DNA of 64,000 bases, taken from positions 310,001 through 374,000 of the forward strand of contig NZ_JABTCF010000003.1 of assembly GCF_014596745.1 (NCBI RefSeq), given 5' to 3'. Below, in pieces: positions 26,315-35,994 of the stretch. The notes beneath the pieces were generated by a model. The model was not told the DNA's origin. It ran no database searches and saw only the letters and a list, made by a program, of their open reading frames with translations. The DNA is from Maribacter aquimaris. GTDB lineage: Bacteria; Bacteroidota; Bacteroidia; Flavobacteriales; Flavobacteriaceae. Made by a program: the position numbers and the translations under genes. Each line of letters opens with the position of its first letter. Within the stretch, counting starts at the first letter, position 1.

Positions 26315-27571
26315 ATGGAAAAGAAAGATCACAACATACATATTATCGGTGCAGGTGTCAGTGGACTCATCGCAGCCAAAGTTTTGGAGGACCAGGGATT
26401 TTATCCCAAGATCTTGGAAGCTTCGGATACGGCCGGTGGAAGGGTCAAATCCGAAACCGTTGCGGGATACACCCTCGACCATGGTTTTCAAGTGCTATTG
26501 ACGGCCTACCCTGCTGTTCAAAAATACCTCGACCTAAAGGCGTTGGACCTACAGCAGTTTATCCCAGGAGCCGCTATTTTCAATAATGGTAAACAAAACA
26601 TCATTGGTGATCCCCTTAGAAACATCCGTTTTCTTTTCCCTACCGTTTTCTCGGGTATCGGGAATTTTTCGGATAAACTGAAAGTACTCCAACTAAATAG
26701 AATTTTAAAGCAAAAATCAGTCCTCGAAATATTCGAGGAGCAGGAAGAAACGACCTTGTCGTATTTAACTGGTTTCGGGTTTTCCCCCCAAATGATCGAA
26801 CAATTTTTCAGACCCTTTTTCAGTGGTATATTTCTGGAGCCAGATCTAAGAACATCGAGTAGGATGTTCCAATTCGTCTATAAGATGTTCGGTGAGGGGC
26901 ATGCCACCTTACCCAAATCGGGAATAGCGGCTATTCCCCAACAGCTTGTACAACAACTGGAGCACACTACCATTAGATACAACTGCCCCGTAGCCAGCGT
27001 AAAGAACAAAGAAATAGTCTTGGACAATGGTGAAGTACTGCAAACCGATTATACAATCGTAGCCACGGAGGCCAGCGCCCTGATCCCGAATTTAAAAAAC
27101 CAAACTACGGCATGGCACTCCTGCGAGACCCTTTATTTTGAAACCGAAACCAAAGTGATTTCATACCCCTTGATCGGACTCATAGCCGATAAATCGGCCC
27201 TAATCAACAACCTATTTTACCCTACCAGTCTCCATACCTCAGGGAATACGGAAAATGAACTTTTATCGGTAACCGTGGTCAAAGATCACCATTTATCAGC
27301 AGAGGCCCTTATTGCCCAAGTTCAGGAAGAGCTGAAACGCTATTGCAATATCGACACCCTCAAATTCCTGAAAAAATTTACAATTCCAAAAGCATTGCCA
27401 GACCTCATTGGTTTAACCTATGGATTGTCGCCCTCAGAAACCCAATTGACCTCCGAAATTTTCTTGGCAGGTGACACCTTATTGAACGGCTCCTTGAACG
27501 CGGCAATGATTTCCGGGGAAAGTGCGGCCAAAGGCCTAATGGACGTAATCAACGGGGTTACCTATTATTAA
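26315..27571 (+). CDS. NAD(P)/FAD-dependent oxidoreductase (amine-oxidase/protoporphyrinogen-oxidase-like)
   Basis: 418 residues. An N-terminal dinucleotide-binding motif IHIIGAGVSGLIAAKVLE (8-25) is followed by the ADP-binding acidic residue and GG-R motif LEASDTAGGRVKSE (35-48), DHGFQVLL, and a C-terminal FAD-closing segment IFLAGDTLLNGSLNAAMISGE. This is the flavin amine-oxidase/phytoene-desaturase/HemG-like fold; the substrate is unknown. It is divergent from folE-gpx and shares a candidate operator with the photolyase operon, so it probably belongs to the light response. Confidence 0.9.
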   Translation: MEKKDHNIHIIGAGVSGLIAAKVLEDQGFYPKILEASDTAGGRVKSETVAGYTLDHGFQVLLTAYPAVQKYLDLKALDLQQFIPGAAIFNNGKQNIIGDPLRNIRFLFPTVFSGIGNFSDKLKVLQLNRILKQKSVLEIFEEQEETTLSYLTGFGFSPQMIEQFFRPFFSGIFLEPDLRTSSRMFQFVYKMFGEGHATLPKSGIAAIPQQLVQQLEHTTIRYNCPVASVKNKEIVLDNGEVLQTDYTIVATEASALIPNLKNQTTAWHSCETLYFETETKVISYPLIGLIADKSALINNLFYPTSLHTSGNTENELLSVTVVKDHHLSAEALIAQVQEELKRYCNIDTLKFLKKFTIPKALPDLIGLTYGLSPSETQLTSEIFLAGDTLLNGSLNAAMISGESAAKGLMDVINGVTYY

Positions 27572-27649
27572 GGATTTGCGCTTTTCTGTCTTCTTGTACT
27601 TTCGACCTTACCACAATAATACTCCCGTATCCGGTAAAGTGGTTATAAG

Positions 27650-27682
27650 CAAAGAAAAGGGCCCACGTAAAACGTGGACCCC
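27650..27682 (-). terminator. Rho-independent terminator of the B12-linked lipoprotein gene
   Basis: On the minus strand GGTCCACGT and ACGTGGGCC form a 9-10 bp stem with a three-base loop, followed by CTTTTCTTT. It lies about 30 bp past the stop codon at 27711. Confidence 0.85.
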
Positions 27683-27710
27683 TTCCCATATTGAACTCTA
27701 AGAATAGCCA

Positions 27711-28856
27711 TTAATTAATCATCGAAAGGTCTGAAGCACCTTTGATCTCCGTTGAGACTTCACCAAGCCAACCCGCATTTTCCTGAACCCCGGAGTACAC
27801 CTTTACAAAATCGATACCTTTTAAATCCACTACGTTCCCATCCGCATCTACGGCCCAATCAATTTCCAAGGCATTTCCACCATAGGTACTATACTCGGCA
27901 TCAAAATTGTCTACATACCCCCATTCCAGGGCATCTATAGAAACAAAACCATTTGAATTTATCGTAGGAGACACCTTGGTACCGCTAAAGGTCACTTCCT
28001 CTTGCTCTTCGATAAAAAGTGGATAGTAGTTCTGCGCATGGTAAGAACTGACCAATACACTTCCACTAGTATCGCGGTTATCGACCCATGGTACATCGGC
28101 ATGCTCCCCAGGATTGGTATACGTAGTCGCATAATCCAGTAAAGTGGTTTCAGCGTCATGGGCACTACCCGCTAGTTCATACCAAGCATCATCAGGTAAC
28201 CCATTCCCATTCCCATCAAAGGAAACCTGTACGATCCCAGGTTCTGAAAGTCCGTTCATCGCATTGCCATACACCACGAAATCCTTGGCATCCTCCTGGT
28301 TTTCAATGGTATGGTCAAAGGTAAAAACCACGTAGCCGCCCCACGCTCCCAAGGAAAGAAGGTCGGATTTTCCTCCGACTATTTTCGCTGCAGCTTCCAT
28401 GGTACCATAGGCATCATTGATAAACTGACCCGGTGCGGGTTTGTATTCGATTATTTCTGAAATATATTCGCTACTGCTTTCCGTTTTTGGCCGAAAGTAC
28501 AACTCATACGGATCATTAACGGTCAGCTGATAGGCCCTAAAGAGGGAATCGTTATCCGCCTTTGCATTGAATTCAATCGCGAATGTCCCTGCTTCCCCAA
28601 GGATATACTCCACGTTTTTAGTCGTTGCGATCACGGTTTCACCCATTACCCAGCTAAAACTTGTATTTAAAGGGATATTCTGTATTTCTTGATTGATCAC
28701 CAACGTATCGCCCAAGGTGAATTCATAGGCTGACTGATAATCGGAATTGGCAAAAGACATCGGTACCATCTCTTCTTCGTCGTCATCGCTACAGGAAGAA
28801 ATAAAGAGGATAGCCCCAAGCAAGGCCATTAATTTAAAAGTCAATTTTAGTTGCAT
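27711..28856 (-). CDS. Surface lipoprotein under cobalamin riboswitch control
   Basis: 381 residues from the ATG at 28856, chosen because it begins the signal peptide with lipobox ISSC (Cys22) followed by SDDDEEE, an acidic surface-export-type signal. An Ig/PKD-like domain (about 45-145) leads to a larger domain containing WGGYVVFTFDHTI, VYGNAMNGLSEPGIV and GNGLPDDAWYELAGS. Proteins with these motifs are common beside BtuB/BtuG-type cobalamin uptake genes in Bacteroidetes. Together with the B12 riboswitch directly upstream, this supports a role in capturing corrinoids at the cell surface. There is no BtuB-like receptor nearby in the window. The own terminator at 27650 makes it a single-gene unit. 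Confidence 0.88.
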   Translation of the reverse strand: MQLKLTFKLMALLGAILFISSCSDDDEEEMVPMSFANSDYQSAYEFTLGDTLVINQEIQNIPLNTSFSWVMGETVIATTKNVEYILGEAGTFAIEFNAKADNDSLFRAYQLTVNDPYELYFRPKTESSSEYISEIIEYKPAPGQFINDAYGTMEAAAKIVGGKSDLLSLGAWGGYVVFTFDHTIENQEDAKDFVVYGNAMNGLSEPGIVQVSFDGNGNGLPDDAWYELAGSAHDAETTLLDYATTYTNPGEHADVPWVDNRDTSGSVLVSSYHAQNYYPLFIEEQEEVTFSGTKVSPTINSNGFVSIDALEWGYVDNFDAEYSTYGGNALEIDWAVDADGNVVDLKGIDFVKVYSGVQENAGWLGEVSTEIKGASDLSMIN

Positions 28857-28974
28857 TTGATTTGTATAAAGGTTAATAATCATGATTAACTTATTTACAA
28901 AACAAAACAATGGGGATATGGTCAGAATAGAAAATCTACCCAAAGCTATAACTCCCGAAAGCTCTGTCTATGTG

Positions 28975-29165
28975 AATTGCGGCAGGTCTTCTGACTCATC
29001 CCTCTTTTTAACCCTTCCCATCGTAAAAGACAGTGGTTTGTCAAAAAGATTTTTTCCGGAACAACCGGAAGGGATTTACAGCAGCGGGAACTGTTCAGGA
29101 TTTACACCTGATTCCCTTTTAATACGATTCAATAAAGAATGTGTAACCGAAAATCGGGGCAAATT
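28975..29165 (-). ncRNA. Cobalamin (adenosylcobalamin-type) riboswitch
   Basis: On the minus strand the core GGGAATCAGGTGTAAATCC, then GCTGCTGTAA (29071-29116), and the B12 box AGTCAGAAGACCTGCC (28982-28997) match the conserved cobalamin riboswitch in order and spacing. A GGAA-CCGGAA type stem lies between. It lies about 120 bp upstream of the lipoprotein start, so B12 excess should shut off that gene. Confidence 0.93.
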
Positions 29166-29342
29166 TATAATAAATTTCGAAAATCGAAGGCTTTATTTTT
29201 TAGAATTCAGCATGAAAATATTTTGGCCATTTTAATCGATTGATTCCCAGTAAATCCAGCAAATTATTTTTTATCCTATGGTCTTAGAACAACGGTTGGG
29301 GTTGAAGGAGATGGGTTGGACGGGAAGGATTTTTTTCAGGAA

Positions 29343-30590
29343 TCAGATCGCTATCTCCCCCGATAAGCTCAACGCTTCAAGAACCTTATTTTTAATGCCG
29401 GTCGATCTTTCCCTTTCAACAAGGATGGCGATCGTTTTGGACAGTAAGCCCGTATAGCCCTTTGAATCGGATCGTTTGGACATGCGAACAAGTACAGGGA
29501 CCAAGTTGGACAAATCAACACCATGAATATCTGTATATTGCCATGCTTCCCCATGAACGACAGGGGCAAGAAAATCTACGGCTAGCGATAATCCCTTATT
29601 GTCCTTTGTCGTATAGTTCCACATATCCATACCCACCTTGTCGCCCACCATAGCAATACGGGTAAGTGCATCCAGGTTATAGCAACTATAAAAAAATGAT
29701 CGGGTACGGGCCAATTCATGAATTTGTTTTCCTTCAAAATCCAACTGTTTACCAAGACTTTGTTGGGCCAAAACAACGTTCTTTTTCGCCAAGGCTTTGT
29801 TATCTAAATACAAAGCCAAAGTAGCGACTTGATATTTATACCAAGAGCCATGGTTGTTTTTTTGGTCATTCTCTTTGTGGCCCAATTCACTTTCGGTTAA
29901 CCACCTTAAATATTCAGACAACCACTCCTTTACTTTTACCGTGTCCTCTTTATTCCAATAGGGGGATTTGGAAAGTATCGGAATAACCCCTGGAACTACC
30001 GAGGTTATTGATTTTCCATCCAAGATACCTGAGGACTTGCCGTTTGTAACGCCGGGTACGCCTTGTGCAAATTGTAAATGTGGATTCATTCGCGTATCCC
30101 CATCAAGAAACCAGGTTCTTACCATGCTGGCTGCTTTTTGCGCATAACGTCCATCATTTGAAAAATAGTAGGCGAGGGTTAGCTCTTTCACCCCTTTGGC
30201 CATAGCCCCTAGTCTTCGTCTATCCACAGCATCTGTTTGTGTCTCAGGATTGGTTTCCCCATCCTTCCTTATCCACGGTAATCCGTCGGGAGTATCTGGA
30301 TTTGGCCACCAATATCGGCTAATACTTAAATAGTCGTGATGATCACCTGTAGGTGGCGTTATGGTTTTATCCATTACCGTAGGATTCTTTTTGGCAAGCC
30401 ATTTATCCGCTTTCGAAAGCAGTGCCTTATAGGCGTCCATTGTTCGTTCCGAGGCCGTGCCCCCATGGATTTTTTGCTTGACTTTCGCTAAATCCGTAGT
30501 ATCTATTTGAATCGTGGGGAACGAAAACCCTTTGGTACCCAATAACACAAATAAAATTAGAATGTTTATTGATTTTCCACTTACGACCAT
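29343..30590 (-). CDS. Alginate_lyase-family polysaccharide lyase (PL38-like)
   Basis: 415 residues with a signal peptide (to about residue 24) and an (alpha/alpha)-barrel lyase domain. Recognisable motifs are YWWPNPDTPDGLPWIRKDG, DAVDRRRLGAM, NPHLQFAQ-G-PG and NNHGSWY, the last likely in the catalytic site. These fit the Alginate_lyase Pfam family and look most like PL38, whose known members cleave beta-1,4-glucuronan or alginate by beta-elimination. Secreted, probably periplasmic. GH105 and sulfatase genes elsewhere in the window fit a uronate-rich algal glycan diet. The subfamily is inference from motifs. Confidence 0.88.
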   Translation of the reverse strand: MVVSGKSINILILFVLLGTKGFSFPTIQIDTTDLAKVKQKIHGGTASERTMDAYKALLSKADKWLAKKNPTVMDKTITPPTGDHHDYLSISRYWWPNPDTPDGLPWIRKDGETNPETQTDAVDRRRLGAMAKGVKELTLAYYFSNDGRYAQKAASMVRTWFLDGDTRMNPHLQFAQGVPGVTNGKSSGILDGKSITSVVPGVIPILSKSPYWNKEDTVKVKEWLSEYLRWLTESELGHKENDQKNNHGSWYKYQVATLALYLDNKALAKKNVVLAQQSLGKQLDFEGKQIHELARTRSFFYSCYNLDALTRIAMVGDKVGMDMWNYTTKDNKGLSLAVDFLAPVVHGEAWQYTDIHGVDLSNLVPVLVRMSKRSDSKGYTGLLSKTIAILVERERSTGIKNKVLEALSLSGEIAI

Positions 30591-30654
30591 GATATTGTTT
30601 TTATGTAATATACGACGAATGCCCCAAGGCTTTCACCAACGCTATTTCAATCTT

Positions 30655-31013
30655 TTAAGACATCTGCCTAAAAACGGGATTTTGAAATTTTTCCACCTTT
30701 GACCTATCCTCGGTATATTCTAAAAATATTTTATACCTCCCAAAAAATCCCCCTTCAAAATCCTTCGAAACCAAACCCGTGTAAAAATCTATAAGATCAT
30801 ACTTTTCAATGGGTTCATAAAACACAAAACCATCAAACACATCCTTGTAATCAAGTTTATTCCCCACTACGATCAAATCGAAGACAGCATCCCCGAAAAT
30901 AGTGTTTTCGAAATCAAAACCCATATCCTCGATATTCAAATATTTGAAAGCAGCACGATCACCAAAATAATCCGAGCTAAGGCTTTCATGGGTGGTTTTA
31001 TATAAATGATTGG
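30655..31013 (-). pseudogene. C-terminal remnant, possibly erythromycin-esterase-like
   Basis: An open frame bounded by a stop at about 31015 reads coding-like sequence (LYKTTHESLSSDYFGDR, then FDLIVVGNKLDYKDVFDGF) with no plausible ATG before MGFDFEN. A TTG at 30939 is the only alternative. The pattern D-L-I-V-V-x-x-x-x-x-x-x-x-x-F-D-G-F-V-F resembles the end of erythromycin-esterase-type proteins, but this is weak. Probably the 3' end of a lost gene. The remaining 150 bp to 31169 hold a GGCCATAG/CTATGGGCC hairpin and nothing else I can name. Confidence 0.4.
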
Positions 31014-31169
31014 ATTAATACGAACGTTTTAAGGGGGGGATTTATTTTATGGAGGAGCTGATTCCCCCTTAAGGAGGCCATAGACCAAGCTATGGGCCGG
31101 TTGATCAGGGACCACTTTTTTTAATACCTGACATGGGCAGAAAGATGCTTGCGTCCGTGGGTAATTGCT

Positions 31170-32084
31170 TTAATTCATCGTCAAATATTCTAAATGCCTT
31201 TGGTCTGTTCCGCAACAGCCACCGAGTATCTTTATCCCGAATTCACGGTTTAATCGTAACATTCCGTCTCCCCAATCGGTTACATTGTCTACCTGCAGGG
31301 CATCCGAATTTTCCAAATCACAATGATCCAAAGAAGAGGCATTCCCCAAAAAAGCGATCAATCGCTCGAATATTTGTTTGGGTTGTTTATCCGCACATAA
31401 AAAGGTAGGATGCGCACAATTAATCGCGTACCCCAATGGAAGCTTATTTACATGCTTATCGATCAGTTCCATGGCATCCCCTAAATCGGTGCCGTCCAGA
31501 ATTTTCCCATTACGCGATATCACAAAACTTATGATATAATCAATTTCCAGTTTCGCCGCAGCACGCGCCAATCCCAATGCCTCTTGAATATTGGGGATGG
31601 TTTCGGCGATAATAAAATCGACCCCACCTTTTTGTAATTCCAATAATTGCCAAGCATGAAATTCCTCGGCCTCCTTTGCTGAAAGTCCGACACTGGGCGT
31701 ATAACAATCATTTTTGGGTCCCACTGTTCCGCCTATCAAAATTTTCTCACTGAAATCCCCTGCGGTATCCCGTAGCTTTTTCATAAACGCTACGGCATCC
31801 CTATTGACGGACTCCCTTATGCCCGACTTATGCACATTTGCCTTATTGGCCCGCCAAGTAGGGGTACACATGACGAAGGGTAGGTCTTTTTTTTGGGCAA
31901 TATCAATGTAGGCCTTGAAAATCGAAGAAAGTGCTTTCGACCCTTCCGTATCGTAGATCATTGGGGTGTTTATCAGATCAGGGTGAAAGGAGACCTTCCC
32001 CGAACGACGTAAAATCTCAATGACCGCTCCCTCCATTAAAATAAAATCCTTGGTAGCTATGATGTCTTTCATCCGATGCTTCAT
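31170..32084 (-). CDS. Homocysteine S-methyltransferase-family protein
   Basis: 304 residues (beta/alpha)8 barrel of the MetH-N/MMUM type. It begins with FILMEGAVIEILRR. The zinc cysteines are in YAINCAHPT and GIKILGGCCGTD; GGCCGT is the family hallmark. It transfers a methyl group to a thiol acceptor such as homocysteine from a donor like S-methylmethionine; the exact donor is not deducible. No riboswitch is seen upstream. Normal length for stand-alone members. Confidence 0.92.
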   Translation of the reverse strand: MKHRMKDIIATKDFILMEGAVIEILRRSGKVSFHPDLINTPMIYDTEGSKALSSIFKAYIDIAQKKDLPFVMCTPTWRANKANVHKSGIRESVNRDAVAFMKKLRDTAGDFSEKILIGGTVGPKNDCYTPSVGLSAKEAEEFHAWQLLELQKGGVDFIIAETIPNIQEALGLARAAAKLEIDYIISFVISRNGKILDGTDLGDAMELIDKHVNKLPLGYAINCAHPTFLCADKQPKQIFERLIAFLGNASSLDHCDLENSDALQVDNVTDWGDGMLRLNREFGIKILGGCCGTDQRHLEYLTMN

Positions 32085-32167
32085 GGGTTTGGGTTTTGTG
32101 TTTTTATGACCCCTACAAGATTACACGGGAATGCTATTCCTGCTCCCGAAGTTAACCGTCCTATTTT

Positions 32168-32515
32168 TTACGAAGTAATTTTAAGCCATTTTTTAGCTTT
32201 GGCCAATTTTGGGAAAATCTGAATGGTTATCCCCAAACGGATTAGATTACTGATGGTAAAACTATTGATGTCCTTTGAGGGCCATAGAACAGCATATTTC
32301 ACGTCTTCTTTAAGGTTTTTTTCGGCTACAATGACCAGTTCATACCTGATTTCATACGAAATATCGGTTTTCTGCAGTTTAGAACCATCTATGATAACCT
32401 TATGGTCATCTTCCGTTCCTATTCTTTTTAAAAGTGCTTCAAAAGAATCCATACTAAAATCCCCATCTAAATCAACATAAAGAAATTCCGATTGCTTTAT
32501 AAATTTTGTATCCAT
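32168..32515 (-). CDS. STAS/SpoIIAA-like small protein
   Basis: 115 residues with alternating strands and helices: FLYVDLDGDFSMDSFEALL, HKVIIDGSKLQKTDISYEIRYELV, VKYAVLWPSK, and a C-terminal KAKKWLKIT, resembling SpoIIAA-like/STAS proteins. No serine at the canonical phosphorylation site stands out. Cytoplasmic; function unknown. It lies 83 bp upstream of the methyltransferase gene on the same strand. Confidence 0.7.
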   Translation of the reverse strand: MDTKFIKQSEFLYVDLDGDFSMDSFEALLKRIGTEDDHKVIIDGSKLQKTDISYEIRYELVIVAEKNLKEDVKYAVLWPSKDINSFTISNLIRLGITIQIFPKLAKAKKWLKITS

Positions 32516-33177
32516 CCTACTAAAATATCCTCAATAATAGGCATTTATTTGTTAATCGGGGTAATTCACAATGGCATTTCCACGGATTGAAGAATCATCA
32601 TTATTATTCAATTATCATATGACTATCCCAGTTATACATGGTTGAATTTTAGATGTATTTCCTTAGTGAGAATCTATGTGTTTTAAAGGGCTAAAAGTAT
32701 CGGTGCAGTAGTGTTACCCCCTATTGTTCAATACAACCAATCATTTTATTACCCGCACGGCCCTTTAAGAACACACCTAAGTATCCCCTTCCTCGGTGTA
32801 CACACTTTTTTCATATCCGCATCGTTCCTTAACCACGCCGGCCCCTTACCTATCGTGTCTGCCCAAGCCCACTACCTTACCCAATGAGACATCCCTTGCT
32901 TACCCTTTGCCCCCATTACTTTCATTGACCGACGTACTCGTCAGTAACCAAGTAAAACAGTCCTCCTCTTCTTTTTTGGTACTACCAAAAAACGTTGGGT
33001 CCACTGCTGGATAAATACCGAAATCATTCCCATATATTACAACATCACCCCATAATTAATTGCTTAAGAATGGGGTGCGTCCTATCTAATCGTAAAGGGT
33101 GTCCTAGGTAGCTTCATTCCTCGTTAGCCCGACTCGTCATAACTAGAAGGAACACCCGGTGCATTTTCATTCAACCG
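32516..33177. other. 660-bp region without a supported gene
   Basis: No frame has coding character on either strand. A weak hairpin (CCCCAT...ATGGGG, about 33050-33077) is the only structure noticed. It may hold the promoter of the leftward STAS-like gene. Confidence 0.4.
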
Positions 33178-34434
33178 CTAATCGGCATCGCGGACCAGGA
33201 ACACAAAGTTGGTATATCTTTCTGCATCTTCCCCAGCAGCTCCGCCCGTATATTTGGTATCGAAGCGCACAGCCCCTGCTCCATGAAAATCCTCTCCCTG
33301 GTCGTTGACTGCCCGACCCATGGCAACATACCAGGCATAATACATTTCGGTACTAGCTGGAGAAAAATAAGCGGAAGTACCAGTCCAGTAATACGCATAA
33401 TCATCATAACCGGCCTCACTGACGATGGGTGTACAATTGAACAATGGGTCTATGGCCGGACCCACATTATCCGGGTCCGTGGCTGTTATGGATCGTGTAT
33501 AATCAACAATGCTCTGCAGTTCCTTGACATTGGGCAATCGCCAATCGATATACCCCGCAAGGTTTGAATTCTCCGCATAGCTTAATGCATCGGCCCATTC
33601 CATGCCTTCCCCGCTATCATTCTGTGACCACATTAAACCTGTTGCCTTATCGGTAATGGTTGCATTACCGTTATCAGTAAAATCGTTAATACCATAGGTA
33701 TTACCACGCACGGCCCTCACGTATTTTGCCATAGGGTTGCCAGTAGGTGCCCCCATTCCATCCCCGGGAGGTGGTGTGGTATTTGAATCGCCCATTTCTG
33801 GACCTTCCCCATCCATTTCTGATGGCATTCCTGCAGCATAGGCCTTAATATGACCGGTAACATGGTTGACACCAAAGGCGGCATAATCCCCACCTTCTTC
33901 AGTTACGCCAACATACAGATTGTTTGTCCAGTATTGTTCATCCTTAGAGGTTTCCCCTGAGGCAAGATAAAAATAGTTGATATTCAGATAGGGCCAGCCA
34001 TTGGAAAAATCACTTATGGAAAACAATTCTTTGGCACTTGGCATACGCCAGTCATCATAGCCCCCTAATTCCAGGTTCTCACAATATTCCTTTGCTTCTT
34101 CCCAAGTAAACTCATCCGTGGTCGGAATCTTTTGCCACATCAATCCCGTTACATTATCCGTAACCGTTTCATCATTGTAATCGGTATACGACATGGTGCC
34201 TCCTTTTTTGTAATGTGCATCCTGTCCATATAAATAATCCCCTTCACCTAAACCTCCGATAATTTCACCATCAATATCATAGGCAAGACTTTGCCCCGTA
34301 GCCACCAAGGGATAGCTGTAGCTGAGACCATCACTCCCGGAATCCCCGCCATCATCGTCCGATTCACAGGATGTAAAACTTAAAATTAGGGATGCCGTAA
34401 CCAATGGCAGCATCGTTCTGAATCTATAGATCAT
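33178..34434 (-). CDS. DUF1566 (Lcl C-terminal) lipoprotein with two domain copies
   Basis: 418 residues from the ATG at 34434, which starts the signal peptide with lipobox FTSC (Cys23) then ESDDDGG. An in-frame ATG at 34503 is less likely. Two DUF1566 units are visible: the first with DNVTGLMWQKI, YDDWRMPSAKEL, and the second with DKATGLMWSQN, YIDWRLPNVKELQSIVDY. DUF1566/Lcl domains are related to FGE-sulfatase/lectin-like folds and are thought to mediate surface binding. Probably a surface protein; the ligand is unknown. Single gene. Confidence 0.9.
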   Translation of the reverse strand: MIYRFRTMLPLVTASLILSFTSCESDDDGGDSGSDGLSYSYPLVATGQSLAYDIDGEIIGGLGEGDYLYGQDAHYKKGGTMSYTDYNDETVTDNVTGLMWQKIPTTDEFTWEEAKEYCENLELGGYDDWRMPSAKELFSISDFSNGWPYLNINYFYLASGETSKDEQYWTNNLYVGVTEEGGDYAAFGVNHVTGHIKAYAAGMPSEMDGEGPEMGDSNTTPPPGDGMGAPTGNPMAKYVRAVRGNTYGINDFTDNGNATITDKATGLMWSQNDSGEGMEWADALSYAENSNLAGYIDWRLPNVKELQSIVDYTRSITATDPDNVGPAIDPLFNCTPIVSEAGYDDYAYYWTGTSAYFSPASTEMYYAWYVAMGRAVNDQGEDFHGAGAVRFDTKYTGGAAGEDAERYTNFVFLVRDAD

Positions 34435-34756
34435 TTTATAAAAATTAAATGGGTTTATCAATACCCTGAAAGTATTGGGTATTTGGAACTTGGGAAAAAG
34501 CAATCAACAGATCAACCCTTTACATCTACAAATAGGTGGATTATACTAACGAGAGAAAAGTTGTTTTCCTAAGTTGGAAAAAGCCAACGACATGCCTTAA
34601 GCGATCATCATTACCGTTTAATGGTTATGGATGCTTTACACTAATAAAACTTAGTGAAATAGAATGAATTTAATTTATATGAAAATAATCATTTATGATA
34701 GGCAAAGTTTCAACAACCATGGAAAAAACCCATAGGTGCCTTCTTTTTTAAGATTC
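34435..34756. other. Intergenic region
   Basis: About 320 bp, AT-rich, between two leftward genes. It includes the likely promoter of the DUF1566 gene; no coding frame, repeat or named RNA was seen. Confidence 0.4.
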
Positions 34757-34942
34757 CTATTGGGCCGACCTGAAATTCCCGAAGATCAAGGATGTAAGTA
34801 ACAGCCCTATTCCGATTCCGACCAATGATCCTTTTGCCAAATCATCCAGTGCTACGTATTGGGAAATTATTTGGGAAGTCGCAATGATGAACAATCCCAT
34901 AGACAATAAAAGTAATGTCTTCCTTTTGTGTATTTTTTTCAT
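34757..34942 (-). CDS. Small two-span membrane protein
   Basis: 61 residues: a basic N-terminus (MKKIHKRK) followed by a first hydrophobic helix (LLLLSMGLFIIATSQIIS) and a second (LVGIGIGLLLTSLIFG). Both ends are likely cytoplasmic. No family recognised. It has a plausible length and start but no coupled neighbour. Confidence 0.6.
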   Translation of the reverse strand: MKKIHKRKTLLLLSMGLFIIATSQIISQYVALDDLAKGSLVGIGIGLLLTSLIFGNFRSAQ

Positions 34943-35193
34943 TGTGGTATGGTTGTTTTATTATTCGGATTCCAATTTAAAGATTTCCTACAACTTTTAT
35001 ATAAAATCCTGTTTTAAATGTACTCCTACGATGTTAAACACCATATCCTGGAAAATCCATCCAATCATTATGCTCTTTTTTAAGTAGCCACCTACCCTGT
35101 TCGAACACCCATCAATATCATTCTGGACCCCAGGACCTTATCCCCGTACATTAGGGGTGTTTATCTTTTAATCAAGATATATTCGGTGTTATT

Positions 35194-35958
35194 TTATTTT
35201 ATCAACTTATCCAAATGTCTATCGACTTTCATTTCCAACGTCACTAACTGCCCTTTGTAAAAAACACTGTTTATGATCCATGGGATTGGCATTTTTTGTC
35301 CGTCCTCCCTATTCTTTATATGCTTTATCGTCAATGGCACCTTCTTCTTTTTCGCATATGCCCGAAGCACTTGATTTGTGTAATAGTCGGTAAACGGACA
35401 GGTGTTCGAGTAATAGGCCGTTATGCCTTTGTTATCCGGACAGGTTCCTGATTTGGCCGTATCCATGAATTTTGGAAACGATGCATTTGCCGTGGTTTTT
35501 AACCCCCATAGTTTAAAAAATGGGGCTGCTTCATCAATGATTTCAAATCCGTGATGTTTCAAAAATTTCGGGTCGCTCATAAAGGGTCTTTTCCTATCAC
35601 TGGAAACGGCAACAATCCCATCCAAGTTTTCAGCATCCTTAAGACATTGCCGCAGTAGTTTCTTTCCGTTTCCTTTTCCTTTAAACTGGCCCGAGACCCA
35701 AAAACAGTTAATGACTATAAAATTCTTTCCGGTTAAGGGAAGCCAAGAATTTTCAATAGGTACGTACTCAATAAAAACCTTTCCCCTAACATTTACTTTT
35801 TGAAAATGGTAGCCGTTCCTAAATTCCGTCTTTAGCCAACTTTTCTTCTTTTCATAACCGCTATTACATTTCTTATCACTTATTGCACAACAGATATGTT
35901 CGTCTTGGATATTTTGGTCCGTTAGCTTTACTATTTCCATTCTGTCCCCTTTTTTCAT
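35194..35958 (-). CDS. GNAT acetyltransferase with YoaP-like C-terminal domain
   Basis: 254 residues; translation may begin at the in-frame Met in MEIVKLTDQN (35940). The N-terminal GNAT domain shows the acetyl-CoA loop GQFKGKGNGKKLLRQCL (about 112-128). The C-terminal YoaP-like segment has a thioredoxin-like YYSNTCPFTDYY and ends FYKGQLVTLEM. Two-domain proteins of this type are known but uncharacterised. The acceptor substrate is unknown. Confidence 0.86.
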   Translation of the reverse strand: MKKGDRMEIVKLTDQNIQDEHICCAISDKKCNSGYEKKKSWLKTEFRNGYHFQKVNVRGKVFIEYVPIENSWLPLTGKNFIVINCFWVSGQFKGKGNGKKLLRQCLKDAENLDGIVAVSSDRKRPFMSDPKFLKHHGFEIIDEAAPFFKLWGLKTTANASFPKFMDTAKSGTCPDNKGITAYYSNTCPFTDYYTNQVLRAYAKKKKVPLTIKHIKNREDGQKMPIPWIINSVFYKGQLVTLEMKVDRHLDKLIK

Positions 35959-35994
35959 AAAATGGGCCTTTACCCATTGGAAAGTTTAAATTTT

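Noticed and set aside
28882-29235. Plus-strand open frame of about 117 codons
   Set aside because: It lies over the cobalamin riboswitch, which is clearly on the minus strand; the frame has no domain or coding character.
31015-31169. Possible structured RNA near the GGCCATAG/CTATGGGCC hairpin
   Set aside because: Only one simple hairpin is seen, with no match to a riboswitch I know.
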